Shown: positions 42,572-52,196, counted from the first letter of the stretch. The stretch is DNA of 64,000 nt from Paractinoplanes lichenicola (GCF_016785085.1 NZ_JAENHO010000007.1:372001-436000), one strand, 5' to 3'. Numbers and translations are program-made. Notes: generated from the sequence alone by a model not told the origin.

Positions 42572-43081
42572 ATGCCGATCTCTCCCTACATCACCGGGCT
42601 GCGCGCCCACGTCGGTCACGACCTGTTGCTGCTGCCCGGGGCCAGCGGGGTCGTACGCGACGCCGACGGCCGGATCCTGCTGCTCAAGAGGTCCGACAAC
42701 GGCCGGTGGTCGCTGCCCGCGGGCATGATCGACCCGGGGGAGCAGCCGGCCGACGCGGCCCTGCGGGAGATCTTCGAGGAGACCGGGGTCGTCGCGGAGA
42801 TCGAGCGGCTCGGCGGGGTCGCCATGCACGCCGCGCAATACCCGAACGGCGACCAGTGCGAATACCTGGCCGTCTGGTTCCGCTGCCGCGCCGTCGGCGG
42901 TGAGGCCCGCCCGGACGGTGACGAGTCGCTCGAGGTGGGCTGGTTCGCGCCGGACGAGCTGCCCGAGGTGGGCGGGCTGACGAAGCTGCGGATCGAGACG
43001 ACCGCCGACCCGGACGGCCCGCCGTGGTTCGCCCGGCCCGGCGACGTGCACACCGAGCTGGGCCACACCCACGGCCTCTAA
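42572..43081 (+). CDS. Nudix hydrolase
   Basis: A 169-residue protein. The Nudix box is complete, G-x5-E-x7-REUxEExGU, spread over LPAGMIDPGEQPADAALREI then FEETGVV. N-terminal DLLLLPGASGVVRDADGRIL and C-terminal LEVGWFAPDELPEV fit the family. These enzymes cleave nucleoside diphosphates linked to other groups; the substrate is unknown. CAGCGT at 42560-42565, 6 nt before the ATG, is a weak -10-like box in the position seen at other leaderless genes. Ends in CTAA shared with the convergent GntR gene. Confidence 0.88.
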   Translation: MPISPYITGLRAHVGHDLLLLPGASGVVRDADGRILLLKRSDNGRWSLPAGMIDPGEQPADAALREIFEETGVVAEIERLGGVAMHAAQYPNGDQCEYLAVWFRCRAVGGEARPDGDESLEVGWFAPDELPEVGGLTKLRIETTADPDGPPWFARPGDVHTELGHTHGL

Positions 43082-43434
43082 AGCTCCAGGGCCGCCCGCA
43101 CGAGCGCCAGCGCCGTCTCGGGCGGCACCCCCAGAGCCTTCACCCTTTCCGCGTACGCGGCGGCGGCCTTCTGCGCCTGGGCCGAGGTGCCCGCCGCGCG
43201 AGCGGTGACGACCGTCCCGAGCCGGCCCCGCGTCTCCACGAGACCGGCCAGTTCGAGCTCCCGGTACGCCCTAGCCACCGTGTTCGCCGCCAGCCCCAGC
43301 TCGGCGGCCAGGACCCGTACGGGGGGAAGCTTTTGACCTGCCGCCAGCTGCCCGCCCGCGGCCAGCTCGGCGATGCGCAACCGCACCTGCTCGTACGGAG
43401 GTGTGGCCGAGCCGGGGTCGATGACGATCTGCAT
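43078..43434 (-). CDS. GntR-family regulator (YtrA-like, short)
   Basis: A 118-residue protein from ATG 43434. Winged helix: YEQVRLRIAELAAGGQLAAG then LPPVRVLAAELGLAANTVAR and AYRELELAGLVETRGRLGTV. The C-terminal part is only about 45 residues (AQKAAAAYAERVKALGVPPE), typical of the YtrA subgroup, which dimerises without a large ligand domain. Its start codon overlaps the stop of the upstream transporter gene (TGATG), so the two are translationally coupled and it may regulate that transporter. Confidence 0.88.
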   Translation of the reverse strand: MQIVIDPGSATPPYEQVRLRIAELAAGGQLAAGQKLPPVRVLAAELGLAANTVARAYRELELAGLVETRGRLGTVVTARAAGTSAQAQKAAAAYAERVKALGVPPETALALVRAALEL

Positions 43435-44813
43435 CAGATCAGTGTGGGGGGTGTGTTGCCGGCGGCGGTGATGGCGCGGCGGATCGGCACCAGGGCCAGC
43501 AGGATGCCGCCGGCGACGAAGAACACGACCAGGCTGATGATGCCGAGCCGGTAGCTGTCGGTGAGCTGGAAGATCACACCGAACAGCAGCGGGCCGAGCC
43601 AGCTGGTGCCCTTGTCGCTGATCTCGTAGAAGCCGTAGTACTCGCCTTCCTTGCCCTCGGGGATGAGCTGGGAGAACAGGCTGCGGCTGAGCGCCTGGCT
43701 GCCGCCGAGCACGATGCCGATGCCCGCGCCGAGCAGCATGAACGGCAGCGGCTGACCGGCCGGCAGCCAGTACGCGGCGGCGATCACGACCAGCCACAGG
43801 GCGAGGCTGAGCAGGATCGTCTTGCGGGCGCCGATCCGCGCGGCCAGCGCGCCCAGCATCAGCGCCCCGCCGAACGCGAGGAACTGCACGATCAGGATGG
43901 TCACGATCAGCGTGGACTGGGTGAGGTCGAGCTCCTCGCTGCCGAACTGGGCGGCCAGGGCGATCACGGTCTGGATGCCGTCGTTGTAGACCAGGAACGC
44001 CAGCAGGAAGAACAACGTCAGCGGGTACGCCCGCAGGTTGCGCAGCGTGTGGCCGAGCTGTTTGAACCCGTCGGTCAGCACGTTGCCGCGCGCGTCGACC
44101 GCGGCGCCGGTGGCGGGGTGCTCACGCAGCCAGCGCAGCGGGATCAGGGTGAACACGGCCCACCACACACCGGCGCTGACGATGCAGAACCGGGCGATGT
44201 CCATGGTGCGCTGATCGTCGCCGTCGATCGACAGGATCATCACGGCGACCAGGTTCGCGGCCAGCAGCAGCCCGCCACCCAGATAGCCCAGCGCCCAGCC
44301 GCGGCTGGACACCTTGTCGCGTTCGTCGGGGCCGGCCAGCTGCGGCAGGAACGAGTTGTAGACCACCACGGCGGCGCCGAACGCGATGTTGGCGATCAGG
44401 AACAGCAGCCCGCCCAGCAGATAACGGTCGCCGGTCACGAACACCATGCCGATGGTGGCGGCCGCGCCGAGGAACGCCGCCCCGGCCAGCAGCGGCTTCT
44501 TGCGCGGGGCGCGGTCGGCGATCGCCCCCATGATCGGCAGCACGAACACCGTCAGGAACACCGACAAGGAGACCACGTACGGGTAGAAGGAGCCCGCGGC
44601 GATGGTGAGGCCGAACGGGTGGACCCGGCCGGTGCAGTCGTCGGTGCCCAGGGGGCAGCCGGCGGCGATCTCGGCGGTGGTGGTCAGGAACGGGCCGAGG
44701 AAGACGGTCAGGACGGTCGTGGAGAAGGCCGAGTTGGCCCAGTCGTAGAAATACCAGCCCGTACGCTCCCGGCGCGCGGTGGCGGGAGGCAGGGCGGTGC
44801 CGGGTGCGGCCAT
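43434..44813 (-). CDS. UMF1/Atg22-like MFS transporter
   Basis: A 459-residue, 12-helix membrane protein from ATG 44813. The N-terminal GWYFYDWANSAFSTTVLTVF is the hallmark of the UMF1 (vacuole effluxer Atg22-like) branch of MFS transporters. A Cys-containing periplasmic loop (AAGCPLGTDDCTGRVHPFG) follows. Bacterial members have unknown substrates; fungal Atg22 proteins release amino acids from the vacuole. First gene of a two-gene operon with the GntR regulator. Confidence 0.88.
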   Translation of the reverse strand: MAAPGTALPPATARRERTGWYFYDWANSAFSTTVLTVFLGPFLTTTAEIAAGCPLGTDDCTGRVHPFGLTIAAGSFYPYVVSLSVFLTVFVLPIMGAIADRAPRKKPLLAGAAFLGAAATIGMVFVTGDRYLLGGLLFLIANIAFGAAVVVYNSFLPQLAGPDERDKVSSRGWALGYLGGGLLLAANLVAVMILSIDGDDQRTMDIARFCIVSAGVWWAVFTLIPLRWLREHPATGAAVDARGNVLTDGFKQLGHTLRNLRAYPLTLFFLLAFLVYNDGIQTVIALAAQFGSEELDLTQSTLIVTILIVQFLAFGGALMLGALAARIGARKTILLSLALWLVVIAAAYWLPAGQPLPFMLLGAGIGIVLGGSQALSRSLFSQLIPEGKEGEYYGFYEISDKGTSWLGPLLFGVIFQLTDSYRLGIISLVVFFVAGGILLALVPIRRAITAAGNTPPTLI

Positions 44814-44892
44814 GTGGTCGGCTCCAGGTCTCGTGGCGTGGCGAGACGGAACTATGCCATCTGACTCCGACCGAAAGGGAGAGGCCGGATAC

Positions 44893-45384
44893 TCAGTTTT
44901 CCTGCCACCAGCGGGCCAGGGTGCTGGTGGCCGGGTCCTCCGCGTCGGCCAGGGCGGCCCACGGGTCCTGGGCCGGGGGCAGGTCGACACCGGCGTACTC
45001 GGCGAGCTCCTCCGCCCGTACGGGCTCGGGGGTCTCGGCCAGGGCGGCGGCGGGCACCACACCGAGGCTGCCCGTGTCGATCCAGGGGAAACCGTCGACG
45101 GGTTCGGGCAGCTCACCGACGTCGACCGCGGGCGGGAACACGTCGAGCGGGTCGTCGGCGGCGATGTCGAGCGCCGCCGCGTGGTCCTCGACCGGCAGCG
45201 GGTCGTCGGGCACGACCTCCTCGTGGTGCACCTCGGGCACGTGGAACTCCGGCGTGTCGAAGTGCTGGTCCTCGTACGACACGGGGTCGACCAGGTGACT
45301 GAAGTCGTCGTGCGTGTCGTGCCCGTCGGGCGTGTCGAAGATCGGGAAGTCTTCGTGGTCGCCGAAGTCGTGGTGGTCGCTCAT
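44893..45384 (-). CDS. acidic, His/Asp-rich protein of the dynamin operon
   Basis: A 163-residue, very acidic protein with no hydrophobic segment. The first 70 residues are rich in Asp, His and Phe (HHDFGDHEDFPIFDTPDGHD, FHVPEVHHEEVVPDD); the last 70 are Ala/Pro/Asp-rich and end in STLARWWQEN. Likely intrinsically disordered. Its ATG overlaps the TGA of the larger dynamin gene by 4 nt, so it is made together with it. No family recognised; it could be an adaptor or metal-binding accessory of the dynamin pair. Confidence 0.72.
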   Translation of the reverse strand: MSDHHDFGDHEDFPIFDTPDGHDTHDDFSHLVDPVSYEDQHFDTPEFHVPEVHHEEVVPDDPLPVEDHAAALDIAADDPLDVFPPAVDVGELPEPVDGFPWIDTGSLGVVPAAALAETPEPVRAEELAEYAGVDLPPAQDPWAALADAEDPATSTLARWWQEN

Positions 45385-47186
45385 CGGTTCTCCTCGTCGT
45401 GCGGCACGGGCGTGAGCGCCCGGGCCTTGGCCAGCACCGCATCGGCGGCGCGCAGCTTCGCGCGTACGGCGTCCAGCTCCTGCTGGGCTCCGGCGCGCCG
45501 CTTCGACCGGCCGGCCGCGTCCTCGGCGGCGGCGGCGTCGATCTCGGCGATGTGCGCGTCCAGGTCTTTGAGCCGCTTCTCGACGGCGTCGTCGACGGCG
45601 ACGGACAGGGCGTATTGCAGGTCGGTGAAACGGTTGGCGATCTCGTCGGCCAGCGCGGCCCGGGCCTCGCCGAGCACGTCCCGCAGCCAGATCCGGGCCT
45701 GCTGCCGGTCGGTCTGCACCCGCCGGCGATACAACACATACCCGCCGGCGGCCAGGCCCAGCCCGATCCCGGCGACCGGGATGAGCAGGCCGCCCCCGAC
45801 GGCCAGCACGGACGCGCCGAGCATCGCGCCCCGGCCGGCCATGAAGGCGATACCGCCCGCGGACAGGGCGATCAGCAGGTTGTCGGCGGAGCCGTCGCGC
45901 GGCGGGCTGGCGTCCATGGCGTGGCGCAGGGTCGCGTTGAGCCGGCCCAGCATGGCGGCCCGCTCGGACTCGTCGAACACCGACGCCAGGACCTTCTCCC
46001 CGACGGCGGCGAACGTGGTCTCGAGCTGCTCGGACAGCTGCACGGCGACGGCCTGCAGCTCGGCGTCGAGATGCTCGGGCAGCTGGGCCAGCACCTCACC
46101 GCGGCCCTTGTCGATGCGCTCGCTGAACTCCTGCTGCACGGCGGCGATCCGGGTGCGTAGCTGCCCGACGGTCTCGACCCGGGCCCGCTGGGTCTCGGTG
46201 GACAGCAGCAGCGTCCACTGCCGCGACTCGGTGCGCTTGCGGGCGGCCAGGGCGGCTCGTTCGGCGCGGATCTGCGCGGTGCGCACCGGGTCGGCCTCCA
46301 CCGCCCGTACGGAATCCTGGGCGGACTCCTCCAGACGGGCCAGCTCGCCGCGGGCAGCTCTCAGCACGTTGGCCAGCTGCAGCTGATGCCCCCGCCCGGC
46401 CAGCTCGACCAGCGCGTGCTGCAGCTCGGCGATCTTCGACGCGTCGACCAGGGCGGCCTGATCGTCGGGGCCCGCCTGCACGGCCAGCTCGGCCAGCGCC
46501 GACGACACCGCGAACCAGGACGCCTCGGCGAACCGGGGGGCGTGCGCGCGCAGCAGGGCCTGGTTGTCGTCGAGGATGCGCCGCCACCCCGGAAACCCGT
46601 CGATCTTGGTGAGGGCGAACACCACCGAGTCGACGCGTTCGCTGGCGGCGACCAGGAAATCGAGCTCGGGCTGCGACAGCGGGGCCGACGCGTCGGCGAC
46701 GAACAGCAGCGCCGTGGCCCGGTCGACCGCGGCCAGGGCGACGGCGGTGTGCGCCGGGTCGAGCCCGCCCACGCCGGGAGTGTCGAGCAGGCTGACGTAG
46801 CGCAGCATCGGCGCCGGGTGGGTGACCTCGATGCGACGGGCCCGCTGGGCGCCGGTGGCCCACTCGGCCAGGCTGTCGATCACGACGGGGTCGGCCGAGC
46901 CGGGCAGCCACGCCCGCGCGCTCAGCTGCTCGCCGGGCACGAACTGCAGGTAGGTGGCGGTGGCGACGGCGGCGTCGACCGGGGACAGGCCGGGCACACC
47001 GAGCAGGGCGTTGATCAGGGAGCTCTTGCCGCGTTTGGTCTCGCCGACCACCACGACCTCGGGGCGGGTGAGCCGGCGGCGGCGCAGCTCGGCCAGCTCG
47101 GCCCCGGCGTCGGGGTCGTGGGTGCGCACGTACGCCAACGTGTCGTTCACCGTGCGGTCAAGCAACGGCGTCAGGTCTGTGCTCAT
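45381..47186 (-). CDS. dynamin-like GTPase with membrane segment (IniA/DynA-like)
   Basis: A 601-residue protein from ATG 47186. GTPase domain: G1 VVGETKRGKSSLINALLG (48-65), G3 LLDTPGVGG (134-141), G4 ALTKIDGFPG (191-200). After a long helical part, two hydrophobic segments at about 455-500 (AGGIAFMAGRGAMLGASVLA, LIPVAGIGLGLAAGGYVLY) form a membrane hairpin, followed by a coiled coil (VEKRLKDLDAHIAEIDAAAA). Bacterial dynamins of this kind remodel membranes: DynA/DynB stabilise the Streptomyces sporulation septum and mycobacterial IniA acts under cell-envelope stress. Overlaps both neighbours by 4 nt. Confidence 0.88.
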   Translation of the reverse strand: MSTDLTPLLDRTVNDTLAYVRTHDPDAGAELAELRRRRLTRPEVVVVGETKRGKSSLINALLGVPGLSPVDAAVATATYLQFVPGEQLSARAWLPGSADPVVIDSLAEWATGAQRARRIEVTHPAPMLRYVSLLDTPGVGGLDPAHTAVALAAVDRATALLFVADASAPLSQPELDFLVAASERVDSVVFALTKIDGFPGWRRILDDNQALLRAHAPRFAEASWFAVSSALAELAVQAGPDDQAALVDASKIAELQHALVELAGRGHQLQLANVLRAARGELARLEESAQDSVRAVEADPVRTAQIRAERAALAARKRTESRQWTLLLSTETQRARVETVGQLRTRIAAVQQEFSERIDKGRGEVLAQLPEHLDAELQAVAVQLSEQLETTFAAVGEKVLASVFDESERAAMLGRLNATLRHAMDASPPRDGSADNLLIALSAGGIAFMAGRGAMLGASVLAVGGGLLIPVAGIGLGLAAGGYVLYRRRVQTDRQQARIWLRDVLGEARAALADEIANRFTDLQYALSVAVDDAVEKRLKDLDAHIAEIDAAAAEDAAGRSKRRAGAQQELDAVRAKLRAADAVLAKARALTPVPHDEENR

Positions 47187-48682
47187 GCGCGCACCTGCTG
47201 GGCCAGGATGTGGAAGCCGCGCTGGGCGACCTGGGCGACGCGGGACTGGGCGGGGCCGGCGCCGGCGACCGCGTAGACCCGCCACCGGTTCGCCGCGGCG
47301 ACGGCGGCGGTGGCCAGCTCGTCGACGCCGGCTTCGGGCAGCCGCAGGATCCAGCGCGGATCCTCCGAGGTGGCCAGCCGGGTCAGTTCCTGCTCCCATT
47401 CCCTCGGCAGCGGCACCGCGCCGGTGGCGACCCGCTGGGCGGCGTCGAGCAGCCGCAGCCGGTGGTAGGCGGGGTTGCGCAGCAGCCGCTCGACCCCGTC
47501 GCGCAGCCTCTCGCGGTCGCCCTCGTCGCGGGTGTGCCCGGCCAGGCGCTCGAGCCGCGACAACGCCCACCCGGCCTTGATCGCGTCGGAGCGCCACCGG
47601 AACGTCTCCTCCAGGGTGTGCCGCAGCCGCGGGAACCCGGACGCGGCGACCAGCCGGCGCACCAGCTCGCCGGTGGACACGCGCGGGTCGGCGGCCAGCT
47701 GGGCCAGGGCGAACCCGATGCCGTACAGGTCGAGCAGCTGCAGCAGCCGCTCACGGTGCTCGGGGTCGACGGGGGCGGGCCGGCTGCGGAACAGGTCGAC
47801 CGACGCCAGCATGATCTTCAGCTGGGCGGCGGGCAGCTCGGCCAGGCGCTGCAGGGCGTCACGGTCGGCGCCGGTGAGCCGCCCCGACTCGCCGGTCTCG
47901 GCCAGCAACCCGACCACCGGCACGACGTCGGACACCGTACGGGCCAGCAGCGCGGCCTGCTGCTCGGCCAGCGGCGCGGCGACGGGCCACGGGTCGCCGG
48001 CCCCGCCGACCAGGGTGTCGGCCTTGCCGAACACGCCGAGCGCGTTGATCGGGGTGGACGCGAGCCGGGCCGACGCGTCGCGGAAAGCTTCCAGCGCCCG
48101 TACGTCGTCGGCCCGCACCGCCTGGGTGAACACGTAGACGACGGCCTCGGCCGCGGCGACCTCCCCGGCCGAGTCGGCGTCGATGTCGGCGTCGAACGGG
48201 GCGGTCGAGGTGCCCACGGCCTCCTCGGCGCGGGCGCTGACCACCGTGTCGGTCGAGGCCAGGCCGGGGGTGTCGACCACGGTCAGGTCGCGCAGCTTCT
48301 CACTGGTCAGGGTGACGTCGACATACGCGACGCGGGAGGCGGGCACCCCGAGCCGCTGCGGGATCATCCCGTCGTCGTCGAGCGGCAGGCTCTTGCGCTC
48401 GCCGTCGCGGCACACCACGTCGACCCGGTCGGCCGGCCCGTACCGGAAGCGGGTGACCACCCGGGTGCACTCGCCGACGGCGGTCGGGGCCACCCGGCGC
48501 CCGATCAACGCGTTGACGAGTGTCGACTTTCCGGCTTTCAGGCGGCCGGCGATCGCAACGCGTAACGGCTCGCCGAGACGGTCACGGATCTGAATGAGCT
48601 GGCCACCGGCCTCTGAACCGACCCGCGATGCCATTTCGTCACAGAGCGTCGCTACGCTGGCGCTCAGCGGGCCGCTCACCAT
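47183..48682 (-). CDS. dynamin-like GTPase, second subunit (IniC/DynB-like)
   Basis: A 499-residue protein, first gene of the operon. G1 is AIAGRLKAGKSTLVNALIGR (44-63), G2 region RVAPTAVGECTRVVTRFRYG, G3 LTVVDTPGLAS, G4-like ALGVFGKADTL. The C-terminal half is helical without clear membrane segments, ending RVAQVAQRGFHILAQQVRA. Paired dynamins of about 500 and 600 residues encoded side by side are the arrangement of iniC/iniA and dynB/dynA; the two are expected to act as a heteromer at the membrane. Overlaps the next gene by 4 nt. Confidence 0.88.
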   Translation of the reverse strand: MVSGPLSASVATLCDEMASRVGSEAGGQLIQIRDRLGEPLRVAIAGRLKAGKSTLVNALIGRRVAPTAVGECTRVVTRFRYGPADRVDVVCRDGERKSLPLDDDGMIPQRLGVPASRVAYVDVTLTSEKLRDLTVVDTPGLASTDTVVSARAEEAVGTSTAPFDADIDADSAGEVAAAEAVVYVFTQAVRADDVRALEAFRDASARLASTPINALGVFGKADTLVGGAGDPWPVAAPLAEQQAALLARTVSDVVPVVGLLAETGESGRLTGADRDALQRLAELPAAQLKIMLASVDLFRSRPAPVDPEHRERLLQLLDLYGIGFALAQLAADPRVSTGELVRRLVAASGFPRLRHTLEETFRWRSDAIKAGWALSRLERLAGHTRDEGDRERLRDGVERLLRNPAYHRLRLLDAAQRVATGAVPLPREWEQELTRLATSEDPRWILRLPEAGVDELATAAVAAANRWRVYAVAGAGPAQSRVAQVAQRGFHILAQQVRA

Positions 48683-48873
48683 GACTCGTCAGCCAGGCAC
48701 ACTGTCGGGGAGAATGTGCTGACCACGGCCGGTGTCACTGAGACCCTCCCCATCGCGAAAAGGGGCGGGCCTCAAGGTCGCCCGCCGCGGGTCCAGCCTA
48801 CGGACAGCGCACGAGCAGGGGATCCCGTGTTCGTGCCACGCACACCGAAGTGATCTCGGGGGAAGGGGACCAG

Positions 48874-51654
48874 GTGGCGGAAGCGCTGCATCAGGCCGCC
48901 GCCATGCTGCACCGTCCCGGTCTTGTCGTGCTGACCGGCCCGCCCGGCTGCGGGCGCAGCACGGCGCTGCGCGAGCTCGCGGCCGCCGCGCCGGGCCCGG
49001 TGCACAGCGGCGGCGGGCTGGCGATGCTGCAGACCGTGCCCGCGCTCGCGTTGTCGCGGGCGGTGCGGGCCCGGCTGCCCGCCCACGACGTGCACCTGCT
49101 GGCCGAGGCCGTGCGCTCGCGGGTGCGGGCCGGGCTGCTGGTCCTCGACGACATCCAGTACGCGGACGCGGCCACCCTGGCCGCGCTGCCGCTGCTGGCC
49201 GCGCACTGCCGGGTGCTGGTCGCGCTGCGCACCCCGCACCGGCTGCCGGGCGCCGCGCAGGACGCGCTGCGGGCCGCCGCCACGGCGTGGGTGGAAGTGC
49301 CGCCGCTGACCCGTGACGCCGCGCTCGAGCTGGCCCGGCGCAGCGCGGGCAACCTTGAGCAGGCCGTGCTGGAAGCGGTGGTCGACCGGGCCGGGGGCAA
49401 CCCGCTCGCGGTGACGGCGCTGGCCCGGCAGGCGGCCACAGCGAAACCGGCGGCGGGGCAGGGCATCGACCAGGTGGCGTACGCGATCGCGACCGCGCTG
49501 GCCGATCTGCCTCGGCCGGCCCGTACGGCGCTGGCCGCGCTTGGGTTGCTGGGTCGGCCCGCCCCGGCGGCGCTGCTCGGGCCGGGCGCAACCGACCTGC
49601 TCGCGGCCGGCCTGGTCACCGGCGTCTCTTCCACCGCCTCCGCCAGCACTCACTCCGCCGGCGCTTCATCTGCGGGCGCTTCCTCTCCCGCCATCTCTTC
49701 TCCCGGCGTTTCTTCCGCTGACGCTTCCTTCGCCGGCGCCTCTACTAGCACTTCCTCTCCTGGCACCCCCTTTACCACCACCCCCTCCGCCGCCACTTCC
49801 CCTCCTGGCGCTTCTTATCCCGGCGGAGATGAACTGGTGCCGGTGTCGACGTATGTGGCGGAGACAGCGGCCGGGTTGCTCGACGCGGCCGCCCGGGTTG
49901 AGCTGCACACTCGGCTGGCCGAGCTGACCCCACCGGCGGAGGCGGCCCGGCATCTGGCCGCGGCCGGCGACCTGGTCGGGGCGCACCGGCGGGCCCTGGT
50001 GGCAGCGGACCAGACCTCCGGTGGCGACCGGGCGGCGTTGCTGCTGTTCGCCTGCGAGCTGGACGTGGCGATCGACCCCCGGGTGCGGCTGGCGGCGGCC
50101 GACGCGTTGCTGACCGCTGGGCAGGCTTCGGCCGCGGCCCGGGTGCTGGTGGCGCCCGAGCCGCTGGGACCCGAGGCCGACGTGCTCCGGGGTGAGGCGT
50201 TGCTGCAGGCCGGCGACTATGTGGCGGCCCGTACGGCCGTACGGGCAGTGCCCGACGCCGCGACCGGGCCGGTGCTCGCCGGGCGAGACCGGGTGTTGCT
50301 GCTGGCCGAGCTGGCTTCGGACCCGTCAGGGGCGCAGGACCTCGCGGGCAAGGTCGCCGCGCGGCATCCGCACCCGTCGCCGGGAGTGGCGGCCGCCCTC
50401 GCCGCGGTGCAGGCCCGGCTGCGGGCGCCCGGGTGGGATGCGGCCCTGGCCGACGCGGCCCGGTCGGCGGACCCGCTGATAGGGCGGTGGTCGGCGTGGC
50501 TGCTCGTGGAGCAGCTGGCCGCGGACGGGCGCCTGAGCGAGTCGGCCGATGTGGCGCTGGCCGCGGCGCGCGAGAGCGGGGACGCCCTTGCTTATGGGTG
50601 GCAGACCCGGTTCACGGCGGCGGCCGATTGGGCGCTGGCGTTGCGGGGTTCGATCGAGGGCTCCGTGGTCGACCCCGCGGCCACTTCGTCCGGCGTTGCG
50701 GCCTCCCATGGCGCAGCCTCCGGGGGCGCCGTCTCGGGGGTCGCGGCTTCCTCGCCCGGCCTCTACGCGGCTGCTCCCTCTGATGCCGTCTCCGGGGCCG
50801 CTGCCTCCGGCGGTGGCGCCTGGGACGGGGCTGACGGGGTTCTGCGCCGGGCGTCCAACCTGGCCGACCGGGCCCTGCCCGACGAGGCTCGCGGCTATGC
50901 GATCGCCGCGACGGCGCTGATCGAGGCCGACACCGGGCTGCTCGCCGCGGCCCGCGCCCACCTGGATGCCGCGCCCGCGCATCCGGCGGCGGCGTGGGTG
51001 GCGCAGGAGACGGCGTGGCTCGACGGGCAACCGGACCGGGCGCTGGGTGGCCCGTCCGAGGTGGACGGGTTGCTGGCCGGGCTGCACGCGATCACCGCCC
51101 GGTGGGCCGCGCACGACCTGGGTGACCTGTCGGCGCCGCCGATTCCGGGCGGGCTTCCCGCGGCCGCCCGGCGTACGCTGACCGCCTGGGCCACCGGCAC
51201 CGGCTTCACCGCCGCCGCCGAGGGCTGGAAGACGATCGCCCTGCGCGAGCGCATCCGGTGCCTGATCGCCGCCGGGGTGACCGACACCGACGCGGCGCGG
51301 GCCGTCGCGGCGCTGCTGTCGGCCGAGCAACTGGCCGACGCGGCCGGGCTGACCGTGCTGGCCGGCCGGGCCCGCCGCGGGTTGCGCCGCCACAACGTGC
51401 ACCGCGACACCCGCAGCCCCCGTTCCGGGCAGCAACTGACCCGCCGTGAGACCGACGTCCTGCGGCTGGTCGCGGCCGGCGAACCCACTCGCCGGATCGC
51501 CGGCCAGCTCGGCATCTCCGCCGAGACGGTCGACACCCACATTCGCGCCGGCATGCGCAAGCTCGGCGCCCGGACCCGAACGGAAGCCGCCGCCCTGGCC
51601 TTCACCCATCTCTCACCCGATGACATGTCTGACACGCTCAAGGATGGCCGGTGA
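48874..51654 (+). CDS. large LuxR-type ATPase regulator (LAL-like) with low-complexity inserts
   Basis: About 926 residues from GTG 48874, which follows a GGAAGGGG ribosome-binding site; GTG 48850 is also in frame. Walker A is LTGPPGCGRSTALRE, with Arg in place of the usual Lys; Walker B is GLLVLDDIQYADAATLAAL. The C-terminus is a LuxR helix-turn-helix (QQLTRRETDVLRLVAAGEPT, IAGQLGISAETVDTHIRAGM). Two Ser/Ala/Gly/Pro-rich inserts (DNA about 49621-49830 and 50650-50825) interrupt the helical middle. Likely a transcriptional regulator; divergent from the dynamin operon, about 190 nt away. Confidence 0.85.
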   Translation: MAEALHQAAAMLHRPGLVVLTGPPGCGRSTALRELAAAAPGPVHSGGGLAMLQTVPALALSRAVRARLPAHDVHLLAEAVRSRVRAGLLVLDDIQYADAATLAALPLLAAHCRVLVALRTPHRLPGAAQDALRAAATAWVEVPPLTRDAALELARRSAGNLEQAVLEAVVDRAGGNPLAVTALARQAATAKPAAGQGIDQVAYAIATALADLPRPARTALAALGLLGRPAPAALLGPGATDLLAAGLVTGVSSTASASTHSAGASSAGASSPAISSPGVSSADASFAGASTSTSSPGTPFTTTPSAATSPPGASYPGGDELVPVSTYVAETAAGLLDAAARVELHTRLAELTPPAEAARHLAAAGDLVGAHRRALVAADQTSGGDRAALLLFACELDVAIDPRVRLAAADALLTAGQASAAARVLVAPEPLGPEADVLRGEALLQAGDYVAARTAVRAVPDAATGPVLAGRDRVLLLAELASDPSGAQDLAGKVAARHPHPSPGVAAALAAVQARLRAPGWDAALADAARSADPLIGRWSAWLLVEQLAADGRLSESADVALAAARESGDALAYGWQTRFTAAADWALALRGSIEGSVVDPAATSSGVAASHGAASGGAVSGVAASSPGLYAAAPSDAVSGAAASGGGAWDGADGVLRRASNLADRALPDEARGYAIAATALIEADTGLLAAARAHLDAAPAHPAAAWVAQETAWLDGQPDRALGGPSEVDGLLAGLHAITARWAAHDLGDLSAPPIPGGLPAAARRTLTAWATGTGFTAAAEGWKTIALRERIRCLIAAGVTDTDAARAVAALLSAEQLADAAGLTVLAGRARRGLRRHNVHRDTRSPRSGQQLTRRETDVLRLVAAGEPTRRIAGQLGISAETVDTHIRAGMRKLGARTRTEAAALAFTHLSPDDMSDTLKDGR

Positions 51655-52196
51655 CCAGACAGCCCGACGCTCCCCGCCACGTCGTCGCCAACGCCGGCGA
51701 CGCCGACACCGTGCTGAGACGGCTCACCCGCGACGGCTGGGTGGCCCGCGACGGCTTCGCCCTGCCCGACCCGGCCTGGGACGTCACCGGCAGCCGCCTG
51801 GTGCTGCACGGCCGTATCGGCGACCCCGACACCCTGCAACTGGCCGTGCTGGCCGCGGCCCGCGGCGCCGGGATCGTCGCCGTCTGCGACGTCGAGTCGC
51901 CGCTGGGCCGGGCCCTGATCGACGACCTGGCCCGGCTCGGCCCGGTGCAGCACGGCGCGGCCGAACCGGTCGACGGCAACAACGCCGTGGCCGACCTGGT
52001 GCCCGAGCAGCGGGCCCTGCTCGACCGGCTCGCGGCGGGCGACACCATCGCCGCGGCCGCCGCCGCCGAATTCCTGTCCCTGCGCACCGCGAACCGGCGC
52101 ATCGCCGAGGCGCGGGCCCTGTTCGGGGTGCGCACCACCCGAGAGGCCGTCCTGGCGTACCTGCGTCAGCGCGGCGCCCCGCCCCGCTCCCATTGA
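51651..52196 (+). CDS. small LuxR/response-regulator-like protein
   Basis: A 181-residue protein starting at a GTG that overlaps the upstream TGA (GTGA). The N-terminal 110 residues have a Rossmann-like pattern (DTLQLAVLAAARGAGIVAVC) reminiscent of a degenerate receiver domain without clear phosphorylation motifs. The C-terminal 60 residues look like a LuxR-type helix-turn-helix (VPEQRALLDRLAAGDTIAAA, FLSLRTANRRIAEARALFG). It probably works together with the large LuxR-type regulator encoded just upstream. Confidence 0.7.
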   Translation: MTRQPDAPRHVVANAGDADTVLRRLTRDGWVARDGFALPDPAWDVTGSRLVLHGRIGDPDTLQLAVLAAARGAGIVAVCDVESPLGRALIDDLARLGPVQHGAAEPVDGNNAVADLVPEQRALLDRLAAGDTIAAAAAAEFLSLRTANRRIAEARALFGVRTTREAVLAYLRQRGAPPRSH

